DNA of 64,000 bases from JAVVHH01 sp965276815 (GTDB taxonomy: Bacteria > Pseudomonadota > Alphaproteobacteria > Acetobacterales > Acetobacteraceae), in contig CBDIBE010000007.1 in assembly GCA_965276815.1 (NCBI GenBank), forward strand, positions 248,001-312,000. The letters run 5' to 3'. The stretch's first letter is position 1; each line of letters opens with the position of its first letter. A model generated the notes under the pieces. It was given only the letters and a program-made list of their open reading frames with translations. It ran no database searches and was not told the origin of the DNA. Shown piece after piece: positions 35,355 through 44,452 of this stretch. The position numbers were made by a program, and so were the translations under genes.

Positions 35355-36545
35355 TCAGGCCACGGCGCCAACCTCGCGAAGCCGGTGCAGCTCGTCGCCG
35401 GAGATGCCGATCTCGGCGAGGATGGCCGCGCTATGCTCACCGAGCGCCGGCGCGTGCCGGGTCGGCGGGCCGGGCGTGCGCGAGAAGGCCACCGGCTTGC
35501 CCACGGCCCGATAGGTGCCCAAGGTCGGATGCGGCACCGTGGCCACTATGCCTTCGGCCAGGACCTGCGGATCGTCGAACAGATCTTCGAGCGGGCGGAC
35601 GATTGCGGCGGGAACGCAGTCCTGCATGATGGCGATCCACTCCTTGGCGGTACGCTGTGCCAAAGCGGCATGCAGCTGGGGTAGCAGCTCGTCTGCGCGA
35701 TCGGCGCGCTTGCGCATGTCGTCGTAGCGCGGATCCGTCGCGAGCTCCGGGAGGCCGATCGCTTGGCAGAGCGCTGCCCAGAAATGGCTCGAATGCGCGG
35801 AAATGTATATGAAGCCTTCGCGCGTCGGATGAATGCCGGCGAGCTTGCCGGGCTGCAGGTCGCGATCGATCTCGCGGGGCTCGTCCTCCGACCAGACGAA
35901 GCGGCCGGCCTGCATGGCCAACGCCGTGCGCAGCAGCGACACCCCAGCATATTGCCCTTCGCCGGTGCGTTCCCGCTCGTAGAGCGCCGCCGAGACGGCC
36001 ATTGCAATTAGCGACGACGCGTAATAATCGACGACGGAGCCGCGCACCACGTGCGGCCTGTCGTAATCCGAGCCCTGAAACGTCGCGATGCCGGTCCAGG
36101 ATTGCAGGACCTGGTCGAACCCGGCAGCGTCGCGCATCGGGCCGCTATCGCCATAGCCGGTCAGGCCGCAATAGATCAGCCGCTTGTTGCGGCGCTTCAG
36201 CGTCTCGTAGTCGATGCCGAGCCGGGGAGGGACGCTGGGTCGGAAGTTTTCGATGAGGACATCGGCACGATCGACCAACGCATAGAGCAGCGCGCGACCC
36301 TCCGCGTGTTTCAGGTTCAGCACCAAGCCGCGCTTGTTCTTGTTGGCGCCGATATAGGCACGGCTGTGCCCGGCCAGGGTCGACGGATAATTGCGCATCA
36401 TCTCGCCGCCGGGCGGCTCGATCTTGATGACGTGGGCGCCGAGATCGCCGAGCAGGGCGCAGCCATATGGCCCGGCCAGGTAACTGGTGAGATCGAGGAC
36501 GCGTACGCCGCTCAGCGGGCCCGGCGCCTCCGTCGCTTCGGACAT
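35355..36545 (-). CDS. Family III CoA-transferase (CaiB/BaiF)
   Basis: 396 residues from ATG 36545, behind GGGGAG; a TTG at 36560 is less likely. Features: GVRVLDLTSYLAGPYGCALL, LGDLGAHVIKIEPPGGE, NKNKRGLVLNLKH, VLIENFRPSVPPRLG and GQYAGVSLLRTALAMQ. It lies between the TRAP receptor and membrane genes and near an HpcH/CitE-type lyase. It probably activates the imported dicarboxylate or hydroxy acid, which the lyase would then cleave; this route is inferred. Confidence 0.9.
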   Translation of the reverse strand: MSEATEAPGPLSGVRVLDLTSYLAGPYGCALLGDLGAHVIKIEPPGGEMMRNYPSTLAGHSRAYIGANKNKRGLVLNLKHAEGRALLYALVDRADVLIENFRPSVPPRLGIDYETLKRRNKRLIYCGLTGYGDSGPMRDAAGFDQVLQSWTGIATFQGSDYDRPHVVRGSVVDYYASSLIAMAVSAALYERERTGEGQYAGVSLLRTALAMQAGRFVWSEDEPREIDRDLQPGKLAGIHPTREGFIYISAHSSHFWAALCQAIGLPELATDPRYDDMRKRADRADELLPQLHAALAQRTAKEWIAIMQDCVPAAIVRPLEDLFDDPQVLAEGIVATVPHPTLGTYRAVGKPVAFSRTPGPPTRHAPALGEHSAAILAEIGISGDELHRLREVGAVA

Positions 36546-36566
36546 AGTGCTGCTCCCCAACGGTTC

Positions 36567-37589
36567 TCAGCCGAGCGGCTGCGCGTATTTCTCCAGAAGC
36601 CCCCAATAGGGTTCCCCGATCCGCCCCTTCCATTCCTTGTAGAAGCCGGCGGCGACCAGCTTCTCGCGAAACGGCCCCTGATCCACGGGGATCATCTGCA
36701 TGCCCTTGGCTGTCAGTTGCGCGATGACGTCACTCTCGAACTTCTCCACGTCGCGGCGCTGGTCGAGCGCCGATTGATTAATTTCCCGCGCGACGAGGGT
36801 CTGCACGTCCTTGGGCAGCGCGTCCCATTTGCGCTGGTTCGCCAGGCACCAGAAGCAGTCCCACATGTGCCGGGTCAGCGAGATGGACTTCTGCACCTCG
36901 TAGAGCTTGGCGAAATAGAAGGTCGTCAGCGGAAGCTCGGTGCCGTCCACCATCTTGGTCTGCAAAGCGGTATACGCCTGATCCATGGTGATGGTGGTGG
37001 GGGCGGCGCCAAATGCGTTGAACAGGGAGATCCATAGCGGACCCGGCGGCACCCGCAGCTTGAAGCCTTTCAGGTCGTCCGGCGTGTGGACGATGCGTGT
37101 GGAGGACGAGATTTCCTTGAAGCTGAGATCGAACACCTTCTCATGGGCGAATATCCCCGCCTTGCCGATCTCCTCGCGCAAGCGCTGGCCGAGGTCGCCA
37201 TCCATCGCCTTCCAGATCGCGGCGTAATTGGGAAAGGCGAAGCCGATGCCAGTGATGGCGCAAGGGGGCACAAGCGTTGAGAGGATCACGCTGGAGAGGG
37301 TGAACATGTCCAGCGCGCCCGACCGGAGCTGGCTGAGCATGCTGGTGTCGGAACCGAGCTGGTTGTCCGGGAAGAGCTGGATCTCAACCGCGCCGTTGGT
37401 GGCTGCCTTGATGCGGGTAATCGCCTCGGACAAGCGCACGTTGAGCGGGTTGTCCCGCGCGACGTTGGTCGCGATCTTGAGGTGAATGGGGGCCTGGGCG
37501 CGGGCTGGCCGTATCCCGGCGAGGACCGACCCGGAAGCGGCGGCGCCGAGCAGGCTGCGGCGTGTCGTCGTGTGCAGCGCGCTTGCCAT
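36567..37589 (-). CDS. dctP: TRAP transporter substrate receptor DctP
   Basis: 340 residues with a twin-arginine-like signal (TRRSLLGAAASGSVLAG) cleaved near ARAQA. Mature features: LKIATNVARDNPLN, FPDNQLGSDTSMLSQL, the ligand-binding Arg region KGFKLRVPPGPLW, and GTELPLTTFYFAKL. The ATG 37589 has GGGGAGG upstream at a long spacing. The receptor for the fused DctQM permease. Confidence 0.92.
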   Translation of the reverse strand: MASALHTTTRRSLLGAAASGSVLAGIRPARAQAPIHLKIATNVARDNPLNVRLSEAITRIKAATNGAVEIQLFPDNQLGSDTSMLSQLRSGALDMFTLSSVILSTLVPPCAITGIGFAFPNYAAIWKAMDGDLGQRLREEIGKAGIFAHEKVFDLSFKEISSSTRIVHTPDDLKGFKLRVPPGPLWISLFNAFGAAPTTITMDQAYTALQTKMVDGTELPLTTFYFAKLYEVQKSISLTRHMWDCFWCLANQRKWDALPKDVQTLVAREINQSALDQRRDVEKFESDVIAQLTAKGMQMIPVDQGPFREKLVAAGFYKEWKGRIGEPYWGLLEKYAQPLG

Positions 37590-37616
37590 GATTTTTATTC
37601 CTCCCCGTGCTGAAAT

Positions 37617-38504
37617 TTAGGCGGTGTCCCCGGCGGCCGACATGATGTCCCGGGCTCGTTCCAGAATCGGATAGTCGATCAGCTTGCCGTCCAGCTTGAA
37701 CGCGGCGCGGCCGCCCTGCTCGGCCTCGCGCATGCCGGCGATTACGCGCTTCGCCCAGTCCACCTCTTCGGGGCTTGGTCGAAAGATCTGCTCGACGATC
37801 GGCACCTGGGTCGGGTGGATGACGAACTTGCTTTTGAAGCCGATCGCCCGAGCCGCTCGCGTGCTGCGGGCCAGCCCTTCGGGGTTCGCGAGATTGGGAT
37901 AGACGCTGTCGACCGGCGCGGGCAGGGCAGCCGCGCGCGACGCGATCACCAGCAATCCGCGCGCCGTGCGGGATTCCTCCTCGGTGTCGCTCCAGGCGAC
38001 GCCCATATCGGTCGCGAAGTCCCCGGCGCCGAAGCAGAGCCGGAATGGCCGGCCCGGCGCCGCTTCGGCGATCTCCCGCACGGCCATGATCCCCTTGGCA
38101 GTCTCCACGATGGCCAGCATCTCGGCCGTGCCGCGCGCCAGGCCGGCGGCCGTCTCGCAGCGCGACAAGTAATGGTCGGCTTCGCGGATGTCGGCCGCCG
38201 ATTCTGCTTTCGGCAGCACGATTCCGCGCAGCCCAGAGACCGTGACGGCTTCGATATCCGTTGCGCCGCAGCTCAGGCTGAACGCGGTCGTCTCGCGCAT
38301 CGGATTGATGCGGACGAAGGCCCGGCCGGGGCAAGCGGTGATGAGCTCGCGGGCGCCGTCCCTGCCTTCCTGCTTCATGCCGTTCGGGCAGGCGTCTTCG
38401 ACATCGAGAATCAGGGCCTGCCCCTCGAGCGTGGCCGCCTTGCGGCGCAGGCGCGGGTCATGCGCCGGCACGAAAAGGAGGGCGAAAGGAAAGGCCGGAC
38501 TCAT
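37617..38504 (-). CDS. HpcH/HpaI-CitE family lyase (citryl/malyl/citramalyl-CoA lyase-like)
   Basis: 295 residues, TIM barrel. Visible: FALLFVPAHDPRL, ILDVEDACPNG (metal/catalytic acids), FVRINPMR, IVLPKAESAADI, MLAIVETAKGI, CFGAGDFATDMG and KSKFVIHPTQVP. Such enzymes cleave 3-hydroxy-acyl-CoAs to an acyl-CoA and an oxo acid, with Mg2+. The ATG overlaps the HyuB stop (ATGA). With the CoA-transferase gene it suggests breakdown of a hydroxy-dicarboxylate. Confidence 0.88.
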   Translation of the reverse strand: MSPAFPFALLFVPAHDPRLRRKAATLEGQALILDVEDACPNGMKQEGRDGARELITACPGRAFVRINPMRETTAFSLSCGATDIEAVTVSGLRGIVLPKAESAADIREADHYLSRCETAAGLARGTAEMLAIVETAKGIMAVREIAEAAPGRPFRLCFGAGDFATDMGVAWSDTEEESRTARGLLVIASRAAALPAPVDSVYPNLANPEGLARSTRAARAIGFKSKFVIHPTQVPIVEQIFRPSPEEVDWAKRVIAGMREAEQGGRAAFKLDGKLIDYPILERARDIMSAAGDTA

Positions 38505-40087
38505 GCTTTGGGCTCCCGCTTGGCCGGCGCGCCGAACCCACCGCCACCGGCGGTATGGATGCTGATCACGTCACCGGGCTTCAGCGCCACCAGGGAACGC
38601 TTGGAGCCGAGTTTCTGGCCGTTGATCGTGCAGCTCGCCAGCCCGCCGGGTTCGCCGCCTGCGAAGCCCGGCGCAGGATGGATGAACCGGTCCGCCCGCA
38701 CGCCGAGCATGGCATGCTCGCGCACGCGCAGCACTTTGTGGATCCCCTTGCCGCCCCGCCAGCGTCCGTCGCCGCCCGAGGCGTCATCGAGCTCGAACCG
38801 CTCGACCGCGATCGGCGAAGCCGCCTCAAGCGCCTCGATCGGCACGTTCATGTTGTTCGTCGTGTGGGTGTCGATGCCGTCCACGCCGATCCGGTCAGCG
38901 CGGCCGCCCAGCCCGCCGCCCAGCGCCTCGATGTAGTGGAAATACCGACCGGTTTCCGAGCTGCGGCCACTGATCTGTACGACGAAGGTGTTGTCCCCGG
39001 ACCCGGCGATCGCGCGGGCGGGGATCGCCTGCGACAGGCATTGCAGCACCACATCGGCGGCGCGGCGGGCGGACACGGCGCGGGCGTTGACCGCCGCGGG
39101 CGGCAGCGCATCGAGAATGCTGCCGCGCGGCACGCGGAGCGTCATCGGCCGGAAGCAGCCGGCATTGCTCGGCACCATCGGCCCGAAGCCGCCGATGACG
39201 CAGTACATCACCGCGGCGAAGGTGGAGGAGTAGGGGGTGTTGATCGCGCCCTTGACCTGATCGGCGGTTCCCGCGAAATCGACGGTGACTGTGTCGCCAC
39301 GGATTTCTAGGCGCGCGCGGATGCGGATGGGCTGGTCAAGGTCGATGCCGTCATCGTCGATCACGTCCTCGGCTTCGAACACCCCGTCCGGCGTTTCGGC
39401 GATCGCCTGGCGGACGCGCGCCTCGGAGAAGTCGAGCAGCTCCGCCATGCAGGCGAGGACGGTTTGGGCCGAATACTTGGCCACGAGCTCGGACATCCGT
39501 TCGCGCCCGATCTTGCAGGCGGAGAGCTGCGCCCGCATGTCGCCCAGCGTCATTTCCGGAGAGCGCACGTTGAGCGCGATCATGCGGAACAGCAGGTCGT
39601 TGGGCTCGCCCTCGCGGTAGAGGTGCACGCAGGGGATGCGCAGCCCTTCCTGATAGATTTCGCGCGCATCGGCCGGCCCGCTGCCCGGCGCCATGCCGCC
39701 GACATCGATTTGGTGCGCCAGGTTGACGGAGAAGCCGAGCAGGCGCCCCTCGGCAAAGATCGGGCACATGAAAATGAAGTCTTGCAAGTGCGAGCCGCCC
39801 TCGGTGGGGTCGTTGACCATGAAGACGTCGCCGTCGCGCATCTGCGCTGCGGGATAGCGGGCGAGCAACGCTTCCACCGCCGGGCTGAGCGCGCCGAGAT
39901 GCATGGGCAGCGCGGCGGCTTGCGCCACGACTTGGCCCGCCGGGTCGAAGAGGGCGCAGGAGCAGTCCCGCATTTCTTTCACGACGGGCGAGTAGGCGCT
40001 GCGCATGAGCGCCGTTTCCATCTCGTCGGCGATAGCGACGAGGCGGTTCTTGACCACCTCGAAGGTGACGGGATTGACGGCGCTCAT
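38501..40087 (-). CDS. hyuB: Hydantoinase B/oxoprolinase-family subunit
   Basis: 528 residues. Typical opening PVTFEVVKNRLVAIADEM, METALMRSAYSPVVKE, then DVFMVNDPTEGGSHLQDF, HQIDVGGMAPGS and a Gly-rich end GDVISIHTAGGGGFG. It partners HyuA in ATP-dependent hydrolysis of a lactam/hydantoin ring; relatives are acetone or acetophenone carboxylase subunits. The hyuA stop is 3 bases upstream. Confidence 0.92.
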   Translation of the reverse strand: MSAVNPVTFEVVKNRLVAIADEMETALMRSAYSPVVKEMRDCSCALFDPAGQVVAQAAALPMHLGALSPAVEALLARYPAAQMRDGDVFMVNDPTEGGSHLQDFIFMCPIFAEGRLLGFSVNLAHQIDVGGMAPGSGPADAREIYQEGLRIPCVHLYREGEPNDLLFRMIALNVRSPEMTLGDMRAQLSACKIGRERMSELVAKYSAQTVLACMAELLDFSEARVRQAIAETPDGVFEAEDVIDDDGIDLDQPIRIRARLEIRGDTVTVDFAGTADQVKGAINTPYSSTFAAVMYCVIGGFGPMVPSNAGCFRPMTLRVPRGSILDALPPAAVNARAVSARRAADVVLQCLSQAIPARAIAGSGDNTFVVQISGRSSETGRYFHYIEALGGGLGGRADRIGVDGIDTHTTNNMNVPIEALEAASPIAVERFELDDASGGDGRWRGGKGIHKVLRVREHAMLGVRADRFIHPAPGFAGGEPGGLASCTINGQKLGSKRSLVALKPGDVISIHTAGGGGFGAPAKREPKA

Positions 40088-40090
40088 CGC

Positions 40091-42130
40091 CTAGAGCTCC
40101 AGCACGAGGTTGCGGTGCGGGTCGGTCTGTGCGGGGGCGCCGGCGGGTAGTATGACGCTGTGATTGTCGTATTCGATGACGGCCGGGCCGGTGACGACGA
40201 CGCCGGCGGCCAGACTCTCGCCGGCATACACCGGGCAGGTCTGGCGGCGGCCGAGATCGGGGAAGTAAACGGCGCGCTCCGCTGCGGGTCCGCCGGGCTC
40301 AGGCGTCCATGGGGGCGCGGCGCGCGCGGTGGTGCCATCGATGGGCGGGCAGGAGGTGATCACCCGCAGATTGACCCACTCCGCCGCCTCTTTTGAGTCG
40401 GCATGACCGTAGCGGCGGTGATGCTCCGCCTCGAAAGCCTGGCGAATCCGGGGGAACTGATCGGCGGTCAGCTTGTTCGCCTCGATCGGGACCAAGACCT
40501 CATAGGCCTGGCCGACATAGCGCAGATCGGCGAGCAAGGTGCAGGTCACGTCCCGGCGGGCGCCGCCAATGCGTTGCAGCTCGGCGCGGCTTGCTGCTTC
40601 GAGCGCCCCGTATGCGACCACGATCTCCGGCAGCGAGCTTGACGTGAGCGGCAGTAGCACGGTGCGCGCCTGTTCGGTCCGCAGATCGGACAGCAACATG
40701 CCGTAGGCCGAGCACAAGGAGGCATAGAACGGCACGACCACGCGCGGGATGCCGAGCTCGCGCGCGACATAGGCCGCGTGGATCGGACCCGCGCCGCCGA
40801 AAGCGACGAGGGCGAAGTCACGCGGATCGAACCCCTTCTCCACCGATATGGCGCGGGTTGCGTTGATCATGTTCGCATTGACGATGGTGAAGATGCCCGC
40901 CGCAGTTTCGTCGGCCGACATGCCGAGCTGCCGCCCGCATTCAGCGATGCCCCGCGCCGCATCCTCCATGTTGAGCGCCATGCGTCCGGCCAGGAAACGT
41001 TGCGGGTTGAGGAAGCCGAGCACCGCATTGGCGTCGGAAACGGTCGGCCGCGTGCCGCCGCGGCCGTAACAGATCGGCCCCGGATCGGCCCCGGCGCTTT
41101 CCGGGCCGACGCGGAGATAGCCGTTCTCGACGGTGGCGATACTCCCGCCGCCGGCGCCGATCGTGTGGATTGCCAGCATCGGCGTCTTGATGGGGTGGCC
41201 TTCGAGAAAGGTCTCTTCGGCCAGGCCGGGGACCGCGTTCCAGACGAGCGAAATGTCGCAGCTCGTACCGCCCATGTCGAAATTGATGCAGGACGGAAAC
41301 CCGGCCAGCGCCGAGAAGTATGAGCCGCCGACGACACCCCCGGCCGGACCGGACAGCAGCATGCCAGCCGCGTTCTCGGTGGCGCTGGCAATATCGACCA
41401 CGCCGCCGCTCGCGAGCATGACCAGCGGCTCGGATGCCAGCGCACATTCCTGCGCCCCGGCCTTCAGGCGATCGAGGTAGCCCGCGACGACCGGGGCCAC
41501 GTAGGCGGAGGCAACGGCCGTGCTGAACCGCTCGTATTCGCGGAACTCCGGGCAGTTTTGAGCGGAGGTGACGATGCGAATGCCGGGGAGCAGCCGGGTC
41601 GCGAGCGCCTTCGCCCGTTGTTCGTGGTCGGGGTTGCGGTAGGAATTCAGGAAGCAAATAGCGACGGCCCCGACCCGGCCCGCTAGCGCATGATAGGCGG
41701 AGGCGAGCTGGTCTTCGTCGAGCGGTGTAACGATATTGCCTTCGCTGTCAACCCGCTCGCTGACCTCCTGGATCAGGTCGCGCTCGAATAGCGGCGCCGG
41801 GCGGTCGAAATACCAATCATAGATGCGGTCGCGCCGGATTTGCCGGCCGATGGTAAGCACGTCACGGAAGCCGCGCGTGGTGATGACGCCGAGACGCGCG
41901 CCCTTGCGTTCGAGAAACGCGTTGGTCGCGACCGTGGAGCCATGCACGAAAAGGGTTGGCGCCCGCCCCTCCGAGCGGCGGACCGCCTCGGCCAGGGCTT
42001 GCAGCACGGCGCGCTCCGGCGCAGCCGGCGTGGACGGCGTCTTCCACGCCATGACCCGGCCGGTGTCGTCGTCCAGCAACGCACTGTCGACGAAAGTGCC
42101 GCCAATATCGATCGCGAACCGGTAGCCCAA
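40091..42130 (-). CDS. hyuA: Hydantoinase A/oxoprolinase-family subunit
   Basis: 679 residues from TTG 42130, chosen because GGGGAGGA precedes it and it begins directly at the conserved GYRFAIDIGGTFVD nucleotide motif; the frame extends to 42280 across the promoter region. Further motifs: HGSTVATNAFLERKGARLG, FDMGGTSCDISLV, GGGSIATV, GPESAGADPGPICYGRGG and VAFGGAGPIHA. Actin-like ATPase fold. It heads the operon, divergent from the GntR gene. It probably opens a cyclic amide or carboxylates a ketone before the CoA steps; the substrate is not known. Confidence 0.92.
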   Translation of the reverse strand: MGYRFAIDIGGTFVDSALLDDDTGRVMAWKTPSTPAAPERAVLQALAEAVRRSEGRAPTLFVHGSTVATNAFLERKGARLGVITTRGFRDVLTIGRQIRRDRIYDWYFDRPAPLFERDLIQEVSERVDSEGNIVTPLDEDQLASAYHALAGRVGAVAICFLNSYRNPDHEQRAKALATRLLPGIRIVTSAQNCPEFREYERFSTAVASAYVAPVVAGYLDRLKAGAQECALASEPLVMLASGGVVDIASATENAAGMLLSGPAGGVVGGSYFSALAGFPSCINFDMGGTSCDISLVWNAVPGLAEETFLEGHPIKTPMLAIHTIGAGGGSIATVENGYLRVGPESAGADPGPICYGRGGTRPTVSDANAVLGFLNPQRFLAGRMALNMEDAARGIAECGRQLGMSADETAAGIFTIVNANMINATRAISVEKGFDPRDFALVAFGGAGPIHAAYVARELGIPRVVVPFYASLCSAYGMLLSDLRTEQARTVLLPLTSSSLPEIVVAYGALEAASRAELQRIGGARRDVTCTLLADLRYVGQAYEVLVPIEANKLTADQFPRIRQAFEAEHHRRYGHADSKEAAEWVNLRVITSCPPIDGTTARAAPPWTPEPGGPAAERAVYFPDLGRRQTCPVYAGESLAAGVVVTGPAVIEYDNHSVILPAGAPAQTDPHRNLVLEL

Positions 42131-42182
42131 TCCGGATGATCCTCCCCTAGGGGCTCGTATATCGAGCGCGGTGCCTTTCGGC

Positions 42183-42205
42183 TTTGTATACGTTATTGTA
42201 TGCGA
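42183..42205. promoter_or_regulatory. Repeated TTGTAT elements, GntR/FCD operator candidate
   Basis: TTTGTATAC (42183-42191) and ATTGTATGC (42195-42203) are near-identical direct repeats 12 bases apart. GTATAC is itself palindromic. TTGTATACAA-like boxes are common for FCD-type GntR regulators. They lie between the divergent hyuA (start 42130) and gntR (start 42264) genes. Confidence 0.5.
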
Positions 42206-42263
42206 GTCGCCAGGTCGGGTCAATGTGGAATGTCTCGTGACTGGCCGCCTAAGGAAGAGGTTA

Positions 42264-42968
42264 ATGGAGCAGCAGCGCACAGCCGTCCCAGTGCAAGCGG
42301 AGCGCGAGCAGCGCTCGACCGAGATCGCCTATTACCGGATCAGGGCGCAGATCTTGGATAGCGTGCTGGCGCCGGGATCGCAGGTCACCGAGCAGGCGCT
42401 TGCGGAGCGGATGGGGATGTCGCGCACGCCGATCCGGGAAGCCGCCATCCGGCTGCAAGGCGAAGGCCTGCTTACGATCGTGCCCCGCCATGGCGTGCGC
42501 ATCTCGACGCTGGAACTGTCCGATGTGCGCGAGATCTACCAGATCCTCTTGCCGCTTGAGGCGACAGCCGTCGAGCTTCTGACGCTGCGGCGTCCGGACC
42601 GCGCGGAGCTGACAACGCTCATCGCGGCTTGCGACGCCATGGAGCAGTCCCTTGCGCGCGGTGCGGCAGGACTTTCGGCTTGGGCGGCCGCGGACCAGGA
42701 GTTCCACTTCAACCTAATCGCATTGTGCGGCAATCGGCGGCTCGCCGGGATGGTTATGACGGTCTCGGACCAGGCGCACCGGGTGCGGACATTCACGTTG
42801 CGCATGCGTGACCTGCCCGTGCAATCCACGGCTGAGCATCGCGGTATTCTCGAGGCGATCCTGTCAGGCGATGCGGCGCGGGCGCGGGGGCTTTACGAGG
42901 ATCATCGGAGGCGCGGCGGGAAAGCCTTGATGGCGATTATCGAGCGGCACGGTCTGCAACGGCTTTAG
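42264..42968 (+). CDS. GntR-family (FCD) transcriptional regulator
   Basis: 234 residues. The N-terminal winged helix reads YRIRAQILDSVLAPGSQVTE, then ALAERMGMSRTPIREAAIRL. The C-terminal FCD domain has metal ligands in EFHFNLIALCGN and STAEHRGILEAI. The start is ATG 42264, preceded by GGAAGAGG. It diverges from the hyu-TRAP operon and is its probable regulator, answering a carboxylate effector. Confidence 0.92.
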   Translation: MEQQRTAVPVQAEREQRSTEIAYYRIRAQILDSVLAPGSQVTEQALAERMGMSRTPIREAAIRLQGEGLLTIVPRHGVRISTLELSDVREIYQILLPLEATAVELLTLRRPDRAELTTLIAACDAMEQSLARGAAGLSAWAAADQEFHFNLIALCGNRRLAGMVMTVSDQAHRVRTFTLRMRDLPVQSTAEHRGILEAILSGDAARARGLYEDHRRRGGKALMAIIERHGLQRL

Positions 42969-43084
42969 CCACTCGCTGGTCTAGGTCGTTGCACCATCCG
43001 CGGCGATTGATCCAGCACGGCTATTACCTCGTCCGGGGTTTGAGTGCGGCCGCGCCGAGGTTTGCCACAAATTTGCGACGGACG

Positions 43085-43180
43085 AGGTGCCTGGGATCAG
43101 GAGGATGGTGGGCGACCGGCGCAGCAACCAGGCAAGCGCGACCTGCATGGGCGTGGCGCGGAGGCGGTCCGCCGCCTCGG
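43085..43180 (-). pseudogene. Aldo-keto reductase C-terminal remnant
   Basis: The minus strand reads RLRATPMQVALAWLLRRSP, then TILLIPGTSSVANL, a clear match to the cofactor-binding end of aldo-keto reductases. The rest is missing on both sides. The surrounding 42969-43269 stretch otherwise holds only the presumed end of the IS256 element near 43215-43260. Confidence 0.7.
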
Positions 43181-43269
43181 ACAGGAAAGAGGATGCAGGG
43201 GGCTGGCGCCTTGAACGGTCGTGTCCGTCAACGTGATGGAATTTGCGGTGTAACTGAGGTGGCCATGGA

Positions 43270-44085
43270 TCAGGCTGCCTGGGTGGAAATTTGTGGTGAA
43301 ACGGTCTCGATCAGTGGCGGCGTGAGTTCGGCCATCACCTCGGTCTGCATGTAGCGATGTTGAAGTTGCCATTCGTCGTTGGCTTCCAGCAGCACCGCCC
43401 CGATCGGCCGGATGATGGCACCCTCGTTGGGAAAGATGCCGACGACATCGGCGCGGCGTTTCACTTCCTTGTTGAGCCGCTCGAGCGGGTTGGTCGAATG
43501 AAGCTTCGCGCGATGCGGAGCGGGAAAATCCATGTGCGCCAGCGCGTCGGCCTCGCTCTCGTCGGCGAATGCTCCGAGCTTCGGCCACTTGCCCCGGAGC
43601 TGGTCGGCAACGTGCCGCAGAGTCTGGCTAGCTGACGGGCGATCAAACTGAATGAAAGCCTGACGGAGGCGGCTGAGACCATGTTCTGCTGGGCTTTTGG
43701 CACGTAGGACTGCGCGTTGCGCATCCAATGAACGCGGCATCTTTGCCACGTTCAGCCCATCACCCGGCGGATTGCGGCCTTGCCCTCGTGCGCGTCCGAG
43801 ATCACGAGCTTTGTGCCACGCAGGCCGCGGCGGATCAGGCTCTTCAGGAGGAACGTCGACCAGAAGGTCCGCCTTCGACGGCCCGATGTGCAGGCCGACG
43901 ATCTCCCGCTTGCCGTCCGTGTTCACCGCCACGGCGATTATCGCGGCGACGCTGGTGATGCGGCCGCCCTCACGCTGCTTGAGGTAGGTGGCATCCAGCC
44001 AAGGATAGGGCCAGTCAGCGACAAGCGGGCGATCCAGGAAGGCATTCACCCGGTCGTCGATGTCCTTGCATAGCTTGCTCCTCGA
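43270..44085 (-). pseudogene. IS256-family transposase, 5'-truncated and frameshifted
   Basis: Recognisable parts: LCKDIDDRVNAFLDRPL, WPYPWLDATYLKQREGGRIT (catalytic Asp region), then in another frame KSLIRRGLRGTKLVISDAHEG and the RVMG region, then back in frame RQAFIQFDRPSASQTLRHVA, HRAKLHSTNPLERLNKEVKR and VGIFPNEGAIIR. There are at least two frameshifts (near 43870 and 43690), and about 150 N-terminal residues are missing at the joint with E1alpha debris near 44085. Not functional. Confidence 0.85.
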
Positions 44086-44086
44086 C

Positions 44087-44191
44087 ATCGAGGATAGTGT
44101 CGCAAAGATTGTAGCGGAAGGCGTCGCCGCCGCACGAGCCGGCAAAGAGCCAGACTTTATGGCGGCTCAAAATTACGTCTATCACGGGTAA
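44087..44191 (+). pseudogene. C-terminal remnant of a second E1alpha subunit
   Basis: Frame ending TAA 44189-44191 reads KIVAEGVAAARAGKEPDFMA, then AQNYVYHG, the usual tail of TPP-dependent dehydrogenase E1alpha proteins. The upstream part is replaced by IS256 sequence. An E1beta start follows at 44196, confirming the gene pair. Confidence 0.7.
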
Positions 44192-44195
44192 TCCC

Positions 44196-44363
44196 ATGGG
44201 CGATGTGACATTCGGCCAGGCAGTTAATCGAGCTCTTGCCGATTCCATGCTTGCCGACAACAGAGTCATCCTCCTGGGTGAGGACGTCGTGGCGGGTGGG
44301 CCATTCGGAGTGACCCGCGACCTTCACGATCAGTTTGGAGAAGTCCGCGTGCGTAACACGCCC
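44196..44363 (+). pseudogene. N-terminal remnant of a second E1beta subunit
   Basis: From ATG 44196: VTFGQAVNRALADSMLADNR, then VILLGEDVVAGGPFGVTRDL, HDQFG and RNTP, clearly the start of an E1beta subunit and distinct from the copy at 11648. Similarity ends at RNTP (44363), where plasmid-type sequence leading to the DUF932 gene begins. The open frame itself continues to 44579 with unrelated residues. Confidence 0.8.
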
Positions 44364-44414
44364 ACCCGCGAGAGGGAGAGAAGGGCGGGAATAACCGACG
44401 GGTTTAGGGTCGAG

Positions 44415-44444
44415 AGAGAGGCTCCCGGCCAGCCCGTCGCGGAG
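44415..44444 (+). repeat. 30-base direct repeat, copy 1 (before DUF932 gene)
   Basis: A 30-base stretch beginning AGAGAGGCTCCCGG and ending CGTCGCGGAG is identical at 45801-45830, before the ParB-like gene. Both copies end 7-8 bases before an ATG (44453 and 45838), so they act as shared leader or ribosome-site regions. Confidence 0.8.
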
Positions 44445-44452
44445 TTTTCCCA

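Noticed and set aside
34482..35684. A 400-codon plus-strand frame over dctQM and the CoA-transferase
   Set aside because: Glu/Gln/Arg/Gly-rich shadow opposite genes with strong motifs.
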